This document shows, in pieces, positions 33,081 to 43,740 of a DNA stretch of 64,000 bases (positions within the stretch are counted from its first letter, which is position 1; each line of letters starts with the position of its first letter). The DNA comes from Dendrobium chrysotoxum. Lineage: Eukaryota; Streptophyta; Magnoliopsida; Asparagales; Orchidaceae. The stretch lies in assembly GCA_019925795.1 (NCBI GenBank), contig CM034298.1, positions 53,532,365-53,596,364 of the forward strand, given 5' to 3'. The notes beneath the pieces are model-generated. The model worked only from the letters and a program-made list of their open reading frames with translations. It was not told the origin of the DNA and did no database searches. The translations under genes were made by a program, and so were the position numbers.

Positions 33081-35090
33081 TTGATTCAGCCCAAGGGTAA
33101 GACACCTCAGACAGTTCAGATGATCTCGGGCTCCAGTAGTTGCAGCGATAGTCAGAGTAGTAGCCAGAGCAGTCGTAGCAGATCACCTAGAGGTTCTGAG
33201 GGAGAGTGTCAGCTAGCACTCTCTCGGAAGATGAAGCAAATGATCCGGCAGACAGTTCATAGTTCAGAGGCAATTGAGAGGAGGTCTACCCAGGCCAAGT
33301 CGACAGTTGCCAGCCCAGTTTCTTCACCAGCACCTTTTTCTTCTTCTGTTTCTATTGTAGTGCCTACAGAGCACATTTCTTTTCCTATTTTATATAATAA
33401 AACGATGTATGAAAATGAAAAGATTATTGTAACTTCTGAGGGGAAGACGGGACGCCTTCCAGCACTTACGCTGAAGAATTTCATTCTCCCTTCGACTGAT
33501 GATGAAATAATAGAAGAAGGTGATTCTGGCTACTTCTGGTGTTATATTCCTGCTTTTACTTCTTCTAGCACTCGCTCTTTTAATGTTTTACATATTTCTT
33601 GTAATAATGCTGAATGTGATGAGGAGTTTGAGTGTGATGAAGAACCGATATTTATGATTTCGGAGGGTGGTTGTTACATGGATTCAAAAGATGAATCCGA
33701 GAACCCACTCCAGTCGCTTTCCTTAGAGCCAACACAAGCCATTACAGCTGAACCAAGTGAATCTCCTGTTGAAGATGACTCGATACAGGAAGTTCACATA
33801 CATTCAGGGAAGATTCTCCCACCTAGAATGGCTAAGAATATAAAAGAAAAAGATAAGAATATTGTTACCCAGCAAGACGATCCTATCTCTTCCTCCCAAG
33901 AGCAATCTAAGGAGAAAGGGAAAGGCCCTCAGCTGGAGGTTGATTACAATGTATTGGCTCATTTAAGGAAAATTCCTGCCCTTCTCAGTGTCTATGACAC
34001 TTTGATGATGTCTTCTGACTTGAGAGAGACCCTGGTAAAGGCACTACTCGAACCAGAGTCCTACCAAGCATTCTTTGCTTCCGAATCTGTTGGAGATACA
34101 TGCCATTTGAGAGAGACGCTATGCATTACCTTTTTAGATCACGATCTCCTTTTGGGTACCGCCGATCACAATCGTCCCTTGTATGTCACCGCTGAAGTCA
34201 ATGGTTATGAGTTGAACATGGTCCTCATTGACCAAGGAGCTTCAGTAAACATCCTAAGCTATGAAACTTTAAAGAGTCTATCCCTTGGTCATTTGAAGTT
34301 AACCTCTAATAAGATTATGTTGAAAGGCTTCAATGACCAAGGACAATATGCCCTAGGATCTATCACCCTGCCCCTGAAGTTTGGAAATTTTCTTACCGAG
34401 GCAAAATTTCATGTGATCGAGGCCGATACTTCATACATGGCTCTCTTAGGAAGGCCCTGGATTCATGAGTATGGAATGATGCCCTCTACCCTGCACCAAT
34501 GTATGAAGTATATGAGGAATGAAGTCGAGTACTCCATTCCCGGGGATACCCAACCCTTTTTCGTGCACGAGGTCTGTATTTACGATGATGCGGAGCATTA
34601 CATACCTTATAAGAAGAGTAAACCTCCTTCTGTCCAGTCACCAGTGATACCTGCCAGTACTGTACAGGGTCCTGTACAGCTACCTGCACGAGGTCCATCA
34701 CAGGTTAGTATTGAGGCGGATACTTCCGCTGCAGATCCTGTTAGATCTCCTTTCCAATTTGCAGTTGGGCACGATGTTCCCCCTAGTAGAGGTAGGGGAG
34801 AGCGAGGTAGAGGTAGAGGCAGAGGGTCGACTCATCCACCGCGAAACGACGACACTCAAATTCCTCCTCCCTCATATCTTTACGCTTCTCCTTTGACTGT
34901 CGAGTCTGACTCCTCTGACGATGAGATGATTATTACCCCTCATCGCCCAGCTCCCTCACCAACCCCGAATTTTACTGATTATAATTCACTACATACCTTT
35001 TGTAGGTACTTGATACCCGAGGGTGGTTTAGTTATTGATAGTGGCTCAGACGAGGAAGTAGACCCCCGACGTCAGACCATTAGTCAATAA
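33081..35090 (+). pseudogene. Tat element protease region (longest intact frame, about 669 codons)
   Basis: Longest unbroken frame of the window. A Ser/Pro-rich, acidic linker (33,100-33,950) is followed by the retropepsin-like domain: ELNMVLIDQGASVNILSYET (about 34,215-34,272), where the active-site triad reads D-Q-G instead of D-S/T-G, then GSITLPLKFGNFLTEAKFHV and MALLGRPWIHE, the conserved hydrophobic-hydrophobic-G and LLGRPW segments. It continues into an Arg/Gly-rich (GRGERGRGRGRG) and acidic tail. Ends in TAA at 35,088 where the inverted copy has CAG, so the original frame ran on into RT. The protease would have matured the polyprotein. Confidence 0.88.
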
Positions 35091-36574
35091 TCCCTTTTCC
35101 GTTAGATACGTGGAATAAGAGTTGAGGAGTCTCACCAAAAGTCTTTGGTTCCCCCCTCCGCCAGTGATGGTGGTGCACTGCAGATTAGAGGTCGCCTTTC
35201 GCATCCTCTATACAAAACCTTTGTGCCACCGTGAGCTAGCGAGTGTGCCTCGTTATCCCATAGTGTAGGTGCCCCACTGGGTCCTGAGAGTCAGGGTTCA
35301 TCGGAGACCGCTATGGATAACAAAGTCACAACTGCCCCTCATTATTTTTCTCCTTTCGTGGAAGACTGTGTAGAGCGAGGAGCAGTTATCTCTACTTGGT
35401 TAGACGAACAAGCTCTACGACAGGCTCCTGTTTGGCGAACCGATATGCCCCAAACCAAGCAAGGCTTAGGTTATATTGAGCAGAGCTCACCTAACCACGC
35501 TAACATTCGAGCTGTTTCCCACTCATATCCTGTTATTTCTCTTACCAATAAAGAAGACCCGGATGATGACGAGGATAGAGTACTTGATGCTCCTCAAGAG
35601 TTTGAAGATGGCATCACTTCTGCCATGGATGAACTGTGTGAGGTAAACTTAGGTATTGAATCAGATCATAGACCTATTTTTTATAGTGTCTTGTTATCTG
35701 ACTCAGAGGCTCAAGAATACATCGAGCTACTCTCAGAGTTTAGAGATTGTTTTGCCTGGAACTACACCGAGATGCTCAATCTAAATCCAGATGTAGCAGT
35801 CCATAAACTAGCCATTAAGCCTGATGCATTCCCTGTTAAACAAGCACTTCGTAGGATGAGGTTGGAAATAGAACAACAGGTGATCGTTGAAACTAAGAAG
35901 CTTATAGAGGCCGATTTCATTCGTGAGGAGAAGTACCCTACTTGGCTTGCCAATATTGTTCCAGTCCGAAAGAAGAACGGGCAGATTCGTGTCTGTATCG
36001 ACTTCCGTGATTTAAACAAAGCATGTCCTAAGGATGGTTTTTCTCTTCCTATCCCCGAGCTTATGGTGGATATAACATCATCCCATAGCATTTTCTCCTT
36101 TATGGATGGTTCATCTAGTTACAATCAGATAAAGATGGACCCCGAGGAGGAGAAGTTTACTGTATTTCGCACACCTATAGATGTGTTTTGCTACAAGGTG
36201 ATGCCCTTTGGCTCAAGAATGTTGGGGCCACCTATCAACGTGCTATGACTGTTATCTTCGATGAAATGATACATGAGCAAGTTGAGTGCTATGTGGATGA
36301 TCTGGTGGTCAAAAATAAGGTCCGTGGAGATCACCTTCGAGATCTACGAATCATTTTTGAGCGCCTACGCAAATATGATTTAAAAATGAATCCTCTAAAA
36401 TGCATATTTGGAGTTAGTGCAGGAAAGTTCATAGGGTTTATAGTTCGCTACCATGGCATTTAGATTAATCCTTTCATGATCAAAGCCATAGTAGATCTAA
36501 AACCCCCTAAAAGCCTTACATAGCTGAGGTCTTTTCAAGGAAAGCTAGCCTTCCTGCAGAGATTTATCTCCAAC
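35091..36574 (+). pseudogene. Tat element reverse transcriptase
   Basis: The frame from 35,313 contains LIEADFIREEKYPTWLANIV, IRVCIDFRDLNKACPKDGF (RT motifs 1-2) and FMDGSSSYNQIKM (motif A, where the usual FMDA reads FMDG). A single-base loss near 36,209 shifts the frame before NVGATYQRAM, then CYVDDLVV (catalytic YVDD, about 36,288-36,311) and PLKCIFGVSAGKFIGFIV. Stops at about 36,461 and 36,521 (TAG). A spacer of about 220 bp (35,091-35,312) between protease and RT is open in the original frame apart from stops at 35,088, 35,103 and about 35,231. The enzyme would copy the element RNA into DNA. Confidence 0.92.
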
Positions 36575-37100
36575 TTGCCTGGTAGGTGTCACCCCTTTGC
36601 TGCCCTAGCAAAGAAAGACGCCCACTTTCACTGGGATGAGAGTTGTCAGGAGGCCTTTGAGAGTATAAAGCTCTACCTGATGAAACCCCCTATTTTAGCT
36701 GCACCCATCCCAGGGAGGCCGTTAATTCTCTACACTACGGCCTTGGATGAGTCATTGGGTGCACTGTTAGCTCAGGAGAATGAGGAAGGCAAGGAGAATG
36801 CCTTGTACTACCTCAGTAGACGGTTGATACCCGCAGAGCTGAAGTACCCAGTGATGGAAAAGAAATGTCTAGCTTTGATCTTCGCAGCACAGAAGCTTAG
36901 GCATTATATGGTTTCACACAAGGTCAACCTAATCTCTCGAGTCAACCCCTTGTAGTATCTGATGACCCGTCCGACCCTCTCAGGTCATCTAGCACGATGG
37001 TCTATGATTCTACTGCAGTTTGACATCACTTTTATCCCTCAGCGGGCCGTCAAAGGACAGGCTCTAGCTGATTTTCTTGCTGCTCACCCGATCCCTACAG
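36575..37100 (+). pseudogene. Tat element first RNase H domain
   Basis: HFHWDESCQEAFESIKLYLM, PLILYTTALDESLGALLAQE and KKCLALIFAAQKLRHYM are the connection/RNase H segment directly after RT. A TAG near 36,953 interrupts it. In dual-RNase H elements this first domain is often catalytically degenerate, and the Asp context here (TTALDES) is indeed unusual. Confidence 0.8.
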
Positions 37101-37672
37101 ACTCCCCACTCAACGATGAGCTACCTGATGAGCTAATCATGAGTGTTGATGAACAGGAGTCCCCTACTTGGGAGTTCTACTTTGACGGTGTGTCATCCGT
37201 TAAAGCCTCGAGCCCGAATGAAACTCCTATAGTTAGGGTAGATCTGGGCCTAATTTTCGTATCCCCTGAAGGTCACACTCTGAGATATTCCTATAGTCTT
37301 TCAGAACCTCATACCAACAATGAAGCTGAGTACGAAGCTCTGATTTTAGGACTAGAGTTGGCCATTCAGATGAATGTCATGCGGGTGAAAATCTTTGAAG
37401 ACTCACAACTAATTATAAATCAAGTAGCGGGAGTCTATAAAGTACTTAAACCTGAGCTCTTGCCCTATCACAACAAAGCAATAGAGCTCTTGTGTTTGAT
37501 TCCTGAAGTGACTTTAGCTAAAATCTCTAGATCTGCCAATGGCAAGGCAGATGCATTAGCTAAGTTAGCAAAGGAAATGGCAGACCCAACTGGCAACCCA
37601 CTATCTATCGTCGTCCAGTACCGTCAAGCCCTATGCCCTGCAGACCTGTCTTCTCCCATCAGACCCTCATAG
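37101..37672 (+). pseudogene. Tat element second (archaeal-type) RNase H
   Basis: WEFYFDGVSS (Asp), TNNEAEYEALILGLELAIQM (Glu), KIFEDSQLIINQVAG (Asp) and GKADALAKLA (Asp) give the complete four-acid signature of a plant/archaeal-type RNase H. It is placed between the RT-linked RNase H and integrase. This second domain is a hallmark of the Tat clade. Its frame is open from about 36,960 to 37,672, and a frame change of one base then leads to integrase. Confidence 0.9.
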
Positions 37673-37689
37673 TATTCTCAGTTGAGGAA

Positions 37690-38948
37690 GAGTCAGATTG
37701 GAGAGTACCCTTTATAGAGTATTTGAAGCATGACATGCTTCCAGATGATAGATCTCTTGCTGCTCAGATCAGAAAGAGAGCTCTATTATTCACCTATGTG
37801 AACGACACATTATATCGATGCTCTTTTGACCAGATGTGGTTGCGTTGCCTCAACAACGAGGAGGCTCGTAAGGTCATGGGCGAGATACATGAAGGTCTTT
37901 GCGGTGCTCATCAGTCTGGACCAAAAATGAAAGGCAGAATTAAACACCTTGGCTACTATTAGCCGACTATGATCCGTGATTGCATGGAGCACGCTAGAAA
38001 GTGCCACCAGTGCCAAATTCATGGCACGGTGATTCACCAACCCCCTAATCCGCTGCACCCTACTGTATCATTTTGGCCATTTGAGGGCTGGGGCACGGAT
38101 GTAGTGGGTCCTATCGACCCTCCTTCCTCTAAGGGTCATAGGTTCATTTTAGCTGCCACTGATTACTTCTCTAAGTGGGCAGAGGCTGTGCCACTTAAGG
38201 AAGTTAAATCAGAAGATGTGATGCTTTTCTTTTGTGATCATATTGTCTGTCGCTTTGGTGTCCCGCGCCGTATCATTTCAGATAATGGCTCGTCATTTAG
38301 GAGCACCAAAATTGCTAGATTTGCCCGCCTCCATAACATCAATTGGCGATACTCTTCGATTTACTATCCCAAGGCTAATGGCTTGGCGGAGGCATTCAAC
38401 AAAACTCTCGTACAATTAATAAGAAAAATCTTGGTTGCAAACAAACGAGAGTGGCACGATAGACTTCCCGAAGCACTATAGGCCTATAGGATTACATACC
38501 GTACTCCTACTCAGTCTACCCCATATGCTTTGGCCTTCGGGGTCGAGGCCGTCCTCCCACTTGAGGTCGAGCTCCCCTCGTTGCGTGTGGCAGTCAGCCA
38601 CAATCTTTCCCACAAAGATAACGCCGACTACGGATGGAAGAGCTTGATGGTTTAGAAGAGCTTCGCCTACAAGCTTATCAGAACCTCAAACTGTACCAGG
38701 CCCGTATGGCTCGATCACATGATCACCTTGTCCGACCCTGTACTTTCTGGGTTGGCGAGTTGGTCCTTATTTTGCGTAGACCTATCATTTCACGCCGTCG
38801 CCGAATTAGTAAGTTCGAGCCTGTCTGGGAAGGCCCCTTCGCTGTAGAGTAAGTCTATGAAGGTGGTGCCTACCTACTCATTTATGTCAATGGTGTTCAC
38901 CCTATGCCTGTCATCAACGGGCAGTACTTGAAAAAGTACTATGCCTGA
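37690..38948 (+). pseudogene. Tat element integrase
   Basis: HHCC finger (IHEGLCGAHQSGPKMKGRIK ... ARKCHQCQIHG), catalytic core with GTDVVGPIDPP (Asp), IISDNGSSF (Asp) and NGLAEAFNKTL (Glu), and the Tat-type C-terminus (KFEPVWEGPFAVE, then GGAYLL and QYLKKYYA) ending at TGA 38,946-38,948. There is no chromodomain. TAG stops at about 37,960 (where a TGG Trp codon is usual) and 38,479, and a frame change near 38,620, make it inactive. Integrase would insert the DNA copy into the nuclear genome. Confidence 0.92.
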
Positions 38949-38960
38949 GTTTGCTCTTCG

Positions 38961-38975
38961 AAAAGGAGGGGGGGG
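38961..38975 (+). other. Polypurine tract
   Basis: AAAAGGAGGGGGGGT, 12 bp after the integrase stop: the expected primer site for plus-strand DNA synthesis. Tat elements often have a long non-coding stretch here, so it need not mark the LTR edge. Confidence 0.6.
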
Positions 38976-38999
38976 TCTCCCTACGGCCTTTAAATACTC

Positions 39000-39800
39000 C
39001 TCTGTATATGCACCCCCTTTGGAGGGGCTTCTTCACTTTTCGGCAGTTTATGTGGCCACGATGATTTGTCCTCTACCACACGATATTTATTATGAGAAGT
39101 ATGAGGCTATCCTTAGTGGTGGTGAGGTGAGATGATATGATTCGTGCACTAGCATAAACTCTAGTCTCTATCATCTCCCTTGTCTAAACTCTTCTAGGCC
39201 AGATCTTAACCCATATCAGTCTAAATATAGATTCAAGTTCTATCTTCAGTGATGGGATCTTTAAATTCGATGTGCAAATTTTTTTTTTAAGAAAGATTAA
39301 TCTGAGAAAAGTCTGAGAGTCTGAAACACAAAGTGAATCTTTGAGGGAATTTTTCCTTAGAAAGTACACGACTTATTTTTTCTAATGAAAGATTTACTCC
39401 TGTCTTCTTTAGAAAGTGAAGTAATTGGTGGTTGACTCCTCTAAGCGCTTGAAGGAAAGTTACAATGATTCAAAAAAGAAATATATGCCTTCTCTCTCAT
39501 CCTCGCTTGGGATGACTTCATATTTTGAACTAAAAGCTATATCAAATTGAAATTAGATTTAGAGATGAATATTTTCTTAATCATCTTGCAGTTTTCTATC
39601 TCATAGGTGTCTTTCGTATACTAATGAATCTATCTCATAATTTTCTTCTTCAAGTTGATCATTCTTATCATATGATTGGGTTTATTTTGTGGATTTTTCT
39701 TCTTTACACAAGAGAGTGAGTTTTTCTTCTCTTATGTTTGGAGGATAATCTTACAACTGAGAAAGTTTTCTTTTAGGGATTTGGAAAGGGAGCCAATTAC
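39000..39800 (+). other. 3' non-coding region of the Tat element
   Basis: AT-rich, no gene seen. Continues into tandem-repeat arrays. Confidence 0.4.
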
Positions 39801-39809
39801 AAAATGAAA

Positions 39810-39963
39810 GATACACAAAGTGTATCAAATAATGAAAAGATGCACAGTGCACCAAAATCAAATATACACAAAGTGTATCAAAAGTGAAAAAGATGCGCAA
39901 AATACGCCACAAAGTTAAAGATGCACAAAGTGCATCAAGTAATTAAAAGATACGCAGTGCGCC
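39810..39963. repeat. Six tandem short hairpins (GATRCRC-AAA-GYGYATC)
   Basis: Units at 39,810-39,826, 39,839-39,853, 39,864-39,878, 39,892-39,908, 39,920-39,936 and 39,949-39,963, spaced 25-29 bp. Units 1 (GATACACAAAGTGTATC) and 5 (GATGCACAAAGTGCATC) are perfect 7-bp stems with an AAA loop. Stem changes are matched on the opposite arm (TACAC/GTGTA, TGCAC/GTGCA). Units 2, 4 and 6 are imperfect. Confidence 0.8.
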
Positions 39964-39969
39964 AAACCA

Positions 39970-41285
39970 AGTTGAGGGGCTCAAAATGAGCTCAAAGTGA
40001 ATAAGTAAATGGCTTCCCTTTCTTGTAAATCTCTAAGTCTCAGAAGATCCATACTCTTTGATATTTATGATACTTGAGTTTGAAAATCATGATTTTGGAT
40101 TCATCATCATGCAAGGATGTTCTATTAGATATAAAAAAAAATATTTTCATGCAAGAAGATTGAGAAGATTCAGTTTCTCTCTCTAATTTAAACCCTTTTG
40201 AATTAGATATTCATTCAAAATATATAACGGAGAGAGCCCAGTTTAGCTTGTAGGGAGCTTAAGCTGGGTTAGCAAAATTTAAATCTCTAACCTTTTTGGG
40301 TTTAAGTGGAGTCAACCTATATTGCTGGACTTTCGGAACCTTTTTTTTAAGGTTCAAGAGGATTAAGAGGTTAGTTTTTCACTTTTAAAAATAGTCATTT
40401 TACTCTCTGATGAAATTTTCACTCTTAAAGGGATGTGTGAATTAGGCTTCTCTCAGATTGATTGGTAAGTGCTTAAACATCTCCTAGTGGTCCCACCATT
40501 GAGTTTGTTTAAATGCTTACCCAATTCTTTTAAAAATTCATGCATGAAAAATATTTTTTGACCCCAACATCTGATTATACGTCATTCTTAAGGACTGACA
40601 AGAGTCTCGTATTTATTGCACTTTTCTCTATTGAGTTCTTATTGTTTGGGAGTTCCCCCTCTCTGTTTCCCCAGTTTCATTCATCAGCTTGAGTGTGGCC
40701 TGGGATATCAAAGACATTGACTTATACCCCTTAGGGGATGTGATGCTGGGTCCATACCAACCTGTATTCGGCAGGAATGGTGATGTTGATCCACCATCCT
40801 AATTTGAGTCTCATTCCTACATCAATTATGTTCTGATTATGCCCCTAGTTTTATTCATGTGGCGGATATGATCTGGGTTATCAAAGCCAATCCTACCTCC
40901 CTCTTTGTGTTCCGATCATTAGAGGATGTCTCATACTAGGAGTAACGCACGGATATGGTAAACGTTCCCTCTACCGGGTGTTATCCTCGACAGTACGAGA
41001 CATACTTAGGCTATGGTTGTGAACATACAAAAAAAAGATATGCATCTATAAAATAAAAAAGGGAAGCTCTTAGTAGAGCAAAGCCGGTTGCCCTTGTCAC
41101 AGGTGGAACCCGATAATACTCTCTAAGAGCTCAAAGTCTCCAAAGTTTTTCTTTTCTTCTCCTACGAAGCGTCTAAGTGATCACTTTAAGGATGAGTTTA
41201 CACTTGTGATTATTATGATTTTTAACAATCATGATAGTCCTTGTTAGTGATGTGATATGTCTTGCTCTAGATGTTAACATTCCAC
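39970..41285 (+). other. 3' non-coding region, nothing coding
   Basis: AT-rich, no open frame with family similarity. The part at 40,670-40,760 resembles 22,200-22,330, supporting a shared Tat untranslated origin. Confidence 0.4.
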
Positions 41286-41287
41286 CC

Positions 41288-42115
41288 CTGCGAGCTTTGA
41301 TTTCCTACCAGGAAATCAGCTCTCTAGTTTCTTTTAGTGACCTACTTTTTCACCCTTGTCCTGCTCCCAGCTACTAGAGCAGTCCTATGGGTCTGGTAGT
41401 GTTGCTCCCACCTCTCACAGGATCCCACCAGTCAGGGTGAGTGTTACCGCTGTGATATTTGATGTTTATTGCTCTTACTCATAAATCATTTCCCTTAGTG
41501 GCGAGTGTGTCTCCTCACCATCTTGAGTTGGTTCCTCAGTAGTGTTGCAGTATGCCTGGTTACAGGTGTTAGCATCATTGACTTGAGAGCTCTGATTTTC
41601 TAGCAGAAAATCAACTCATTTTCTACTTTACTCTCTCTCTCTCTCATTCGTGCTCTACCCCCAGCTGCTAGGGTAGCTCTATGAATATACTGATACTATT
41701 CCACTTCCCACAGGGTGCCACCAGTTTGTGTGGGTACCACCACTGTGAGCTTTTCATAAATATCATTCCTATGTAATGTTACTTCCCTTAGTGGCGAGTG
41801 TGTCCCCTCGCTACTCTTGTGTGCTTTCCTGGTTGTGATGCAGTACATCAAGTCTCAGAAGTTAGCATCGCTTCTTAGTGAGCTTTGATTTTCTAGCAGA
41901 AAATCATTTCACTTGTCTTGTAGTGACATACTTTTCCACCGTGACCCAACTCTTGGCTGTGGAGCGGTCCCTTGGATATGTTTATGTTGCTTTCCACCTC
42001 TACAGGGTCCCACTAGCTTATGTGGGTGTACCACTGTAGTCTTTTATGATTATTTCTCCTTGATATAGTCCTTTTCTCTGTAGCAAGTGTGTCCTCCTTA
42101 CTACTCTAGCTACTC
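41288..42115. repeat. Three tandem units of about 295 bp with a conserved hairpin
   Basis: Units begin near 41,290, 41,588 and 41,880. Each starts GAGCT(T/C)TGATTT with a hairpin: GATTTCCTACCAGGAAATC (41,299-41,317), GATTTTCTAGCAGAAAATC (41,594-41,612) and the same again (41,887-41,905). Each continues with 'gctgctag/gtggagc', 'cacag.gtcccaccag' and 'tagtggcgagtgtgtc' blocks. Units are diverged by many substitutions and small indels. Confidence 0.82.
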
Positions 42116-42419
42116 ATTGGGAATGAGATTACCCCTCTCGCACTTTGCTGAGGGCGTGCCTTTCTCTATTGTCTCTCGAGGCATCATCCTGATGCTTCCA
42201 GATTTGTATGATCTTGGTTTCGCCTAGGCAGTTTCACTGGCATTTGGATATTCGTGGCCACAACGATTTGTCCTCTACCACATGGTACCCAAAATACTTG
42301 TTTGAAACTCCTTAGATGACCCTTCTCTCTTTGAAATTTTCCAAATCTACCTTTCTATTCCTCTTCACATCCCTACACATATGCATGTTAGGGTATGGTT
42401 GAGATGACTTTCCCCTGAT

Positions 42420-43370
42420 CGCTCTAATGCAGGCATATGCGCCAGGTAGGCATCAGACTTTACTTGGTTGAGACTGCCCCACAGAGCCCCTGGGAGGCAT
42501 ATCTCACCATCTCTTTTCCCTGGTTGCTTTACTGCAGGTAAATGCTCCGAGTAGACATCAAATTTTACTTGGTTGAGAGTGCCTCACAGAGCCCCTGCGA
42601 GGCATAGCTCACCACACCTTTACCCTGATTGTCCTGCCGCTTTGGTAGGCATCAGACCTTTACCCTGATCGTCTTACTCTGATCAAGCAGACATCAGGCT
42701 TTACCTGGTTGAGTGGGAGCCCGATAGAGTCCCTGGGAGGCATTCCCCACCACCACCTTACTCTGGATGTTCTGTAAAAGACTACGCAGACTCTAATTTT
42801 GTGACTTATTTACTTTTGTTGAGGTCAGGCAGAAGTATTGAGTCACCTCTATCCGCTGTTCCGAAAGGGACAGGAGGAGATGAGATACTTTAACCTTCTA
42901 TTCTGCTGTTTGAAATGAACAGTCAGGTAGTTGGTTTTATTTACCGGTTGAGAGAGCCCGACAGAGTCCCTGGGAGGCATTCCTCACCACCCCTTTACTC
43001 TAGATGCTCTATAAAAGACTACGCATACTCCAATTTCGTGGCTTATTTACTTTTGTTGAGGTCAGGCAGAAGTATTGAGTCACCCCTATCCGCTGTTCTA
43101 AAAAGAGCAGGAGGTGACGTGATCCTTTCACCTTCTATCATACTATTTGAAATGAACAGTCAGGTAGTTGGTTTTACTTACCTGGTTGAGTGAGCCCGAA
43201 AGTGTCCCTGGGAGGCATTCCTCACCACTACTTTTTCCCTGATTGTTTTGCTCTGATCAAGCAGATATCAGACTTTATTTGGTCGAGTGAGCCTAATAGT
43301 GTCCATGGAAGGCATACCTCACCACTCTTTCACCTTATATCCTATTGTTTTAATACGGTCAGATAGATAG
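42420..43370. repeat. Tandem units (about 240 bp) with 'ccctgggaggcat'
   Basis: A unit containing TTGAGGTCAGGCAGAAGTAT, TCACC(T/C)CTATCCGCTGTT and a GAGTCCCTGGGAGGCAT block repeats at about 42,790 and 43,025. Shorter forms of the same blocks occur from 42,420 to 42,700 and from 43,200 to 43,330. Related units occur again at 50,541-51,000 in the same orientation. Confidence 0.75.
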
Positions 43371-43740
43371 TTGGTTTGCTTTACTACCTTACTTTTTGGT
43401 TTTCTCCTCAGCTCCAACCTTGCTATAGGGCAAGGCAAGGGGAAGATCTCCCCTACTCTATCACCTTTTGGTGGCATGTTACTACTTTACTCTTTATTCT
43501 CCCCTCGGCTTTGCCCTCGATATAAGGCAAGGCCAGGAGAAAATTCCCCTTTGCTCTCTTTCTCCTCTTTTGGTGTTATCTGTTCTTGGGTATCTAATCT
43601 ACTTCTTCTGTTACATTCGGTCAACACTAACACGAGCAGTTCACCAGTCTGTTCGCCACTCATGTTGGGGGTCCGTTTGTTGACCCTGATTTTCCCCTAG
43701 ACCAAGGTCTAGGGAGTTTTGGCATGTGTCAACAAACGGT
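43371..43740 (+). other. 3' edge of the Tat non-coding region
   Basis: Contains two 'aaggcaaggggaagatctcccct'-type blocks (43,430 and 43,530) and ends TGTCAACAAACGGT at the junction with the duplicated LTR segment. No gene. Confidence 0.4.

Larger units (their letters stand above)
27000..43740 (+). mobile_element. Tat-lineage Ty3/gypsy retrotransposon, nearly full length, degenerate
   Basis: Order: W-box/TATA LTR region, tRNA-Arg-type primer site (29,735), a long N-terminal gag region, gag core, protease, RT, RNase H, second (archaeal-type) RNase H, integrase, polypurine tract (38,961), long 3' non-coding region. Two RNase H domains and the missing chromodomain place it in the Tat clade (Tat/Retand/Ogre). 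Many in-frame stops and at least three frame changes make it dead. The outer ends are uncertain because LTR sequence is rearranged on both sides, so the limits given are approximate. Confidence 0.75.

Noticed and set aside
36188..36230. The RT frame change as a programmed frameshift
   Set aside because: It lies in the middle of the RT palm domain at a G run (one base fewer than the conserved codons need), so a simple deletion is the better explanation.
39810..39963. The tandem hairpin array as a CRISPR array
   Set aside because: Units are 15-17-bp palindromes without distinct spacers, in a plant retroelement, and there are no cas genes.
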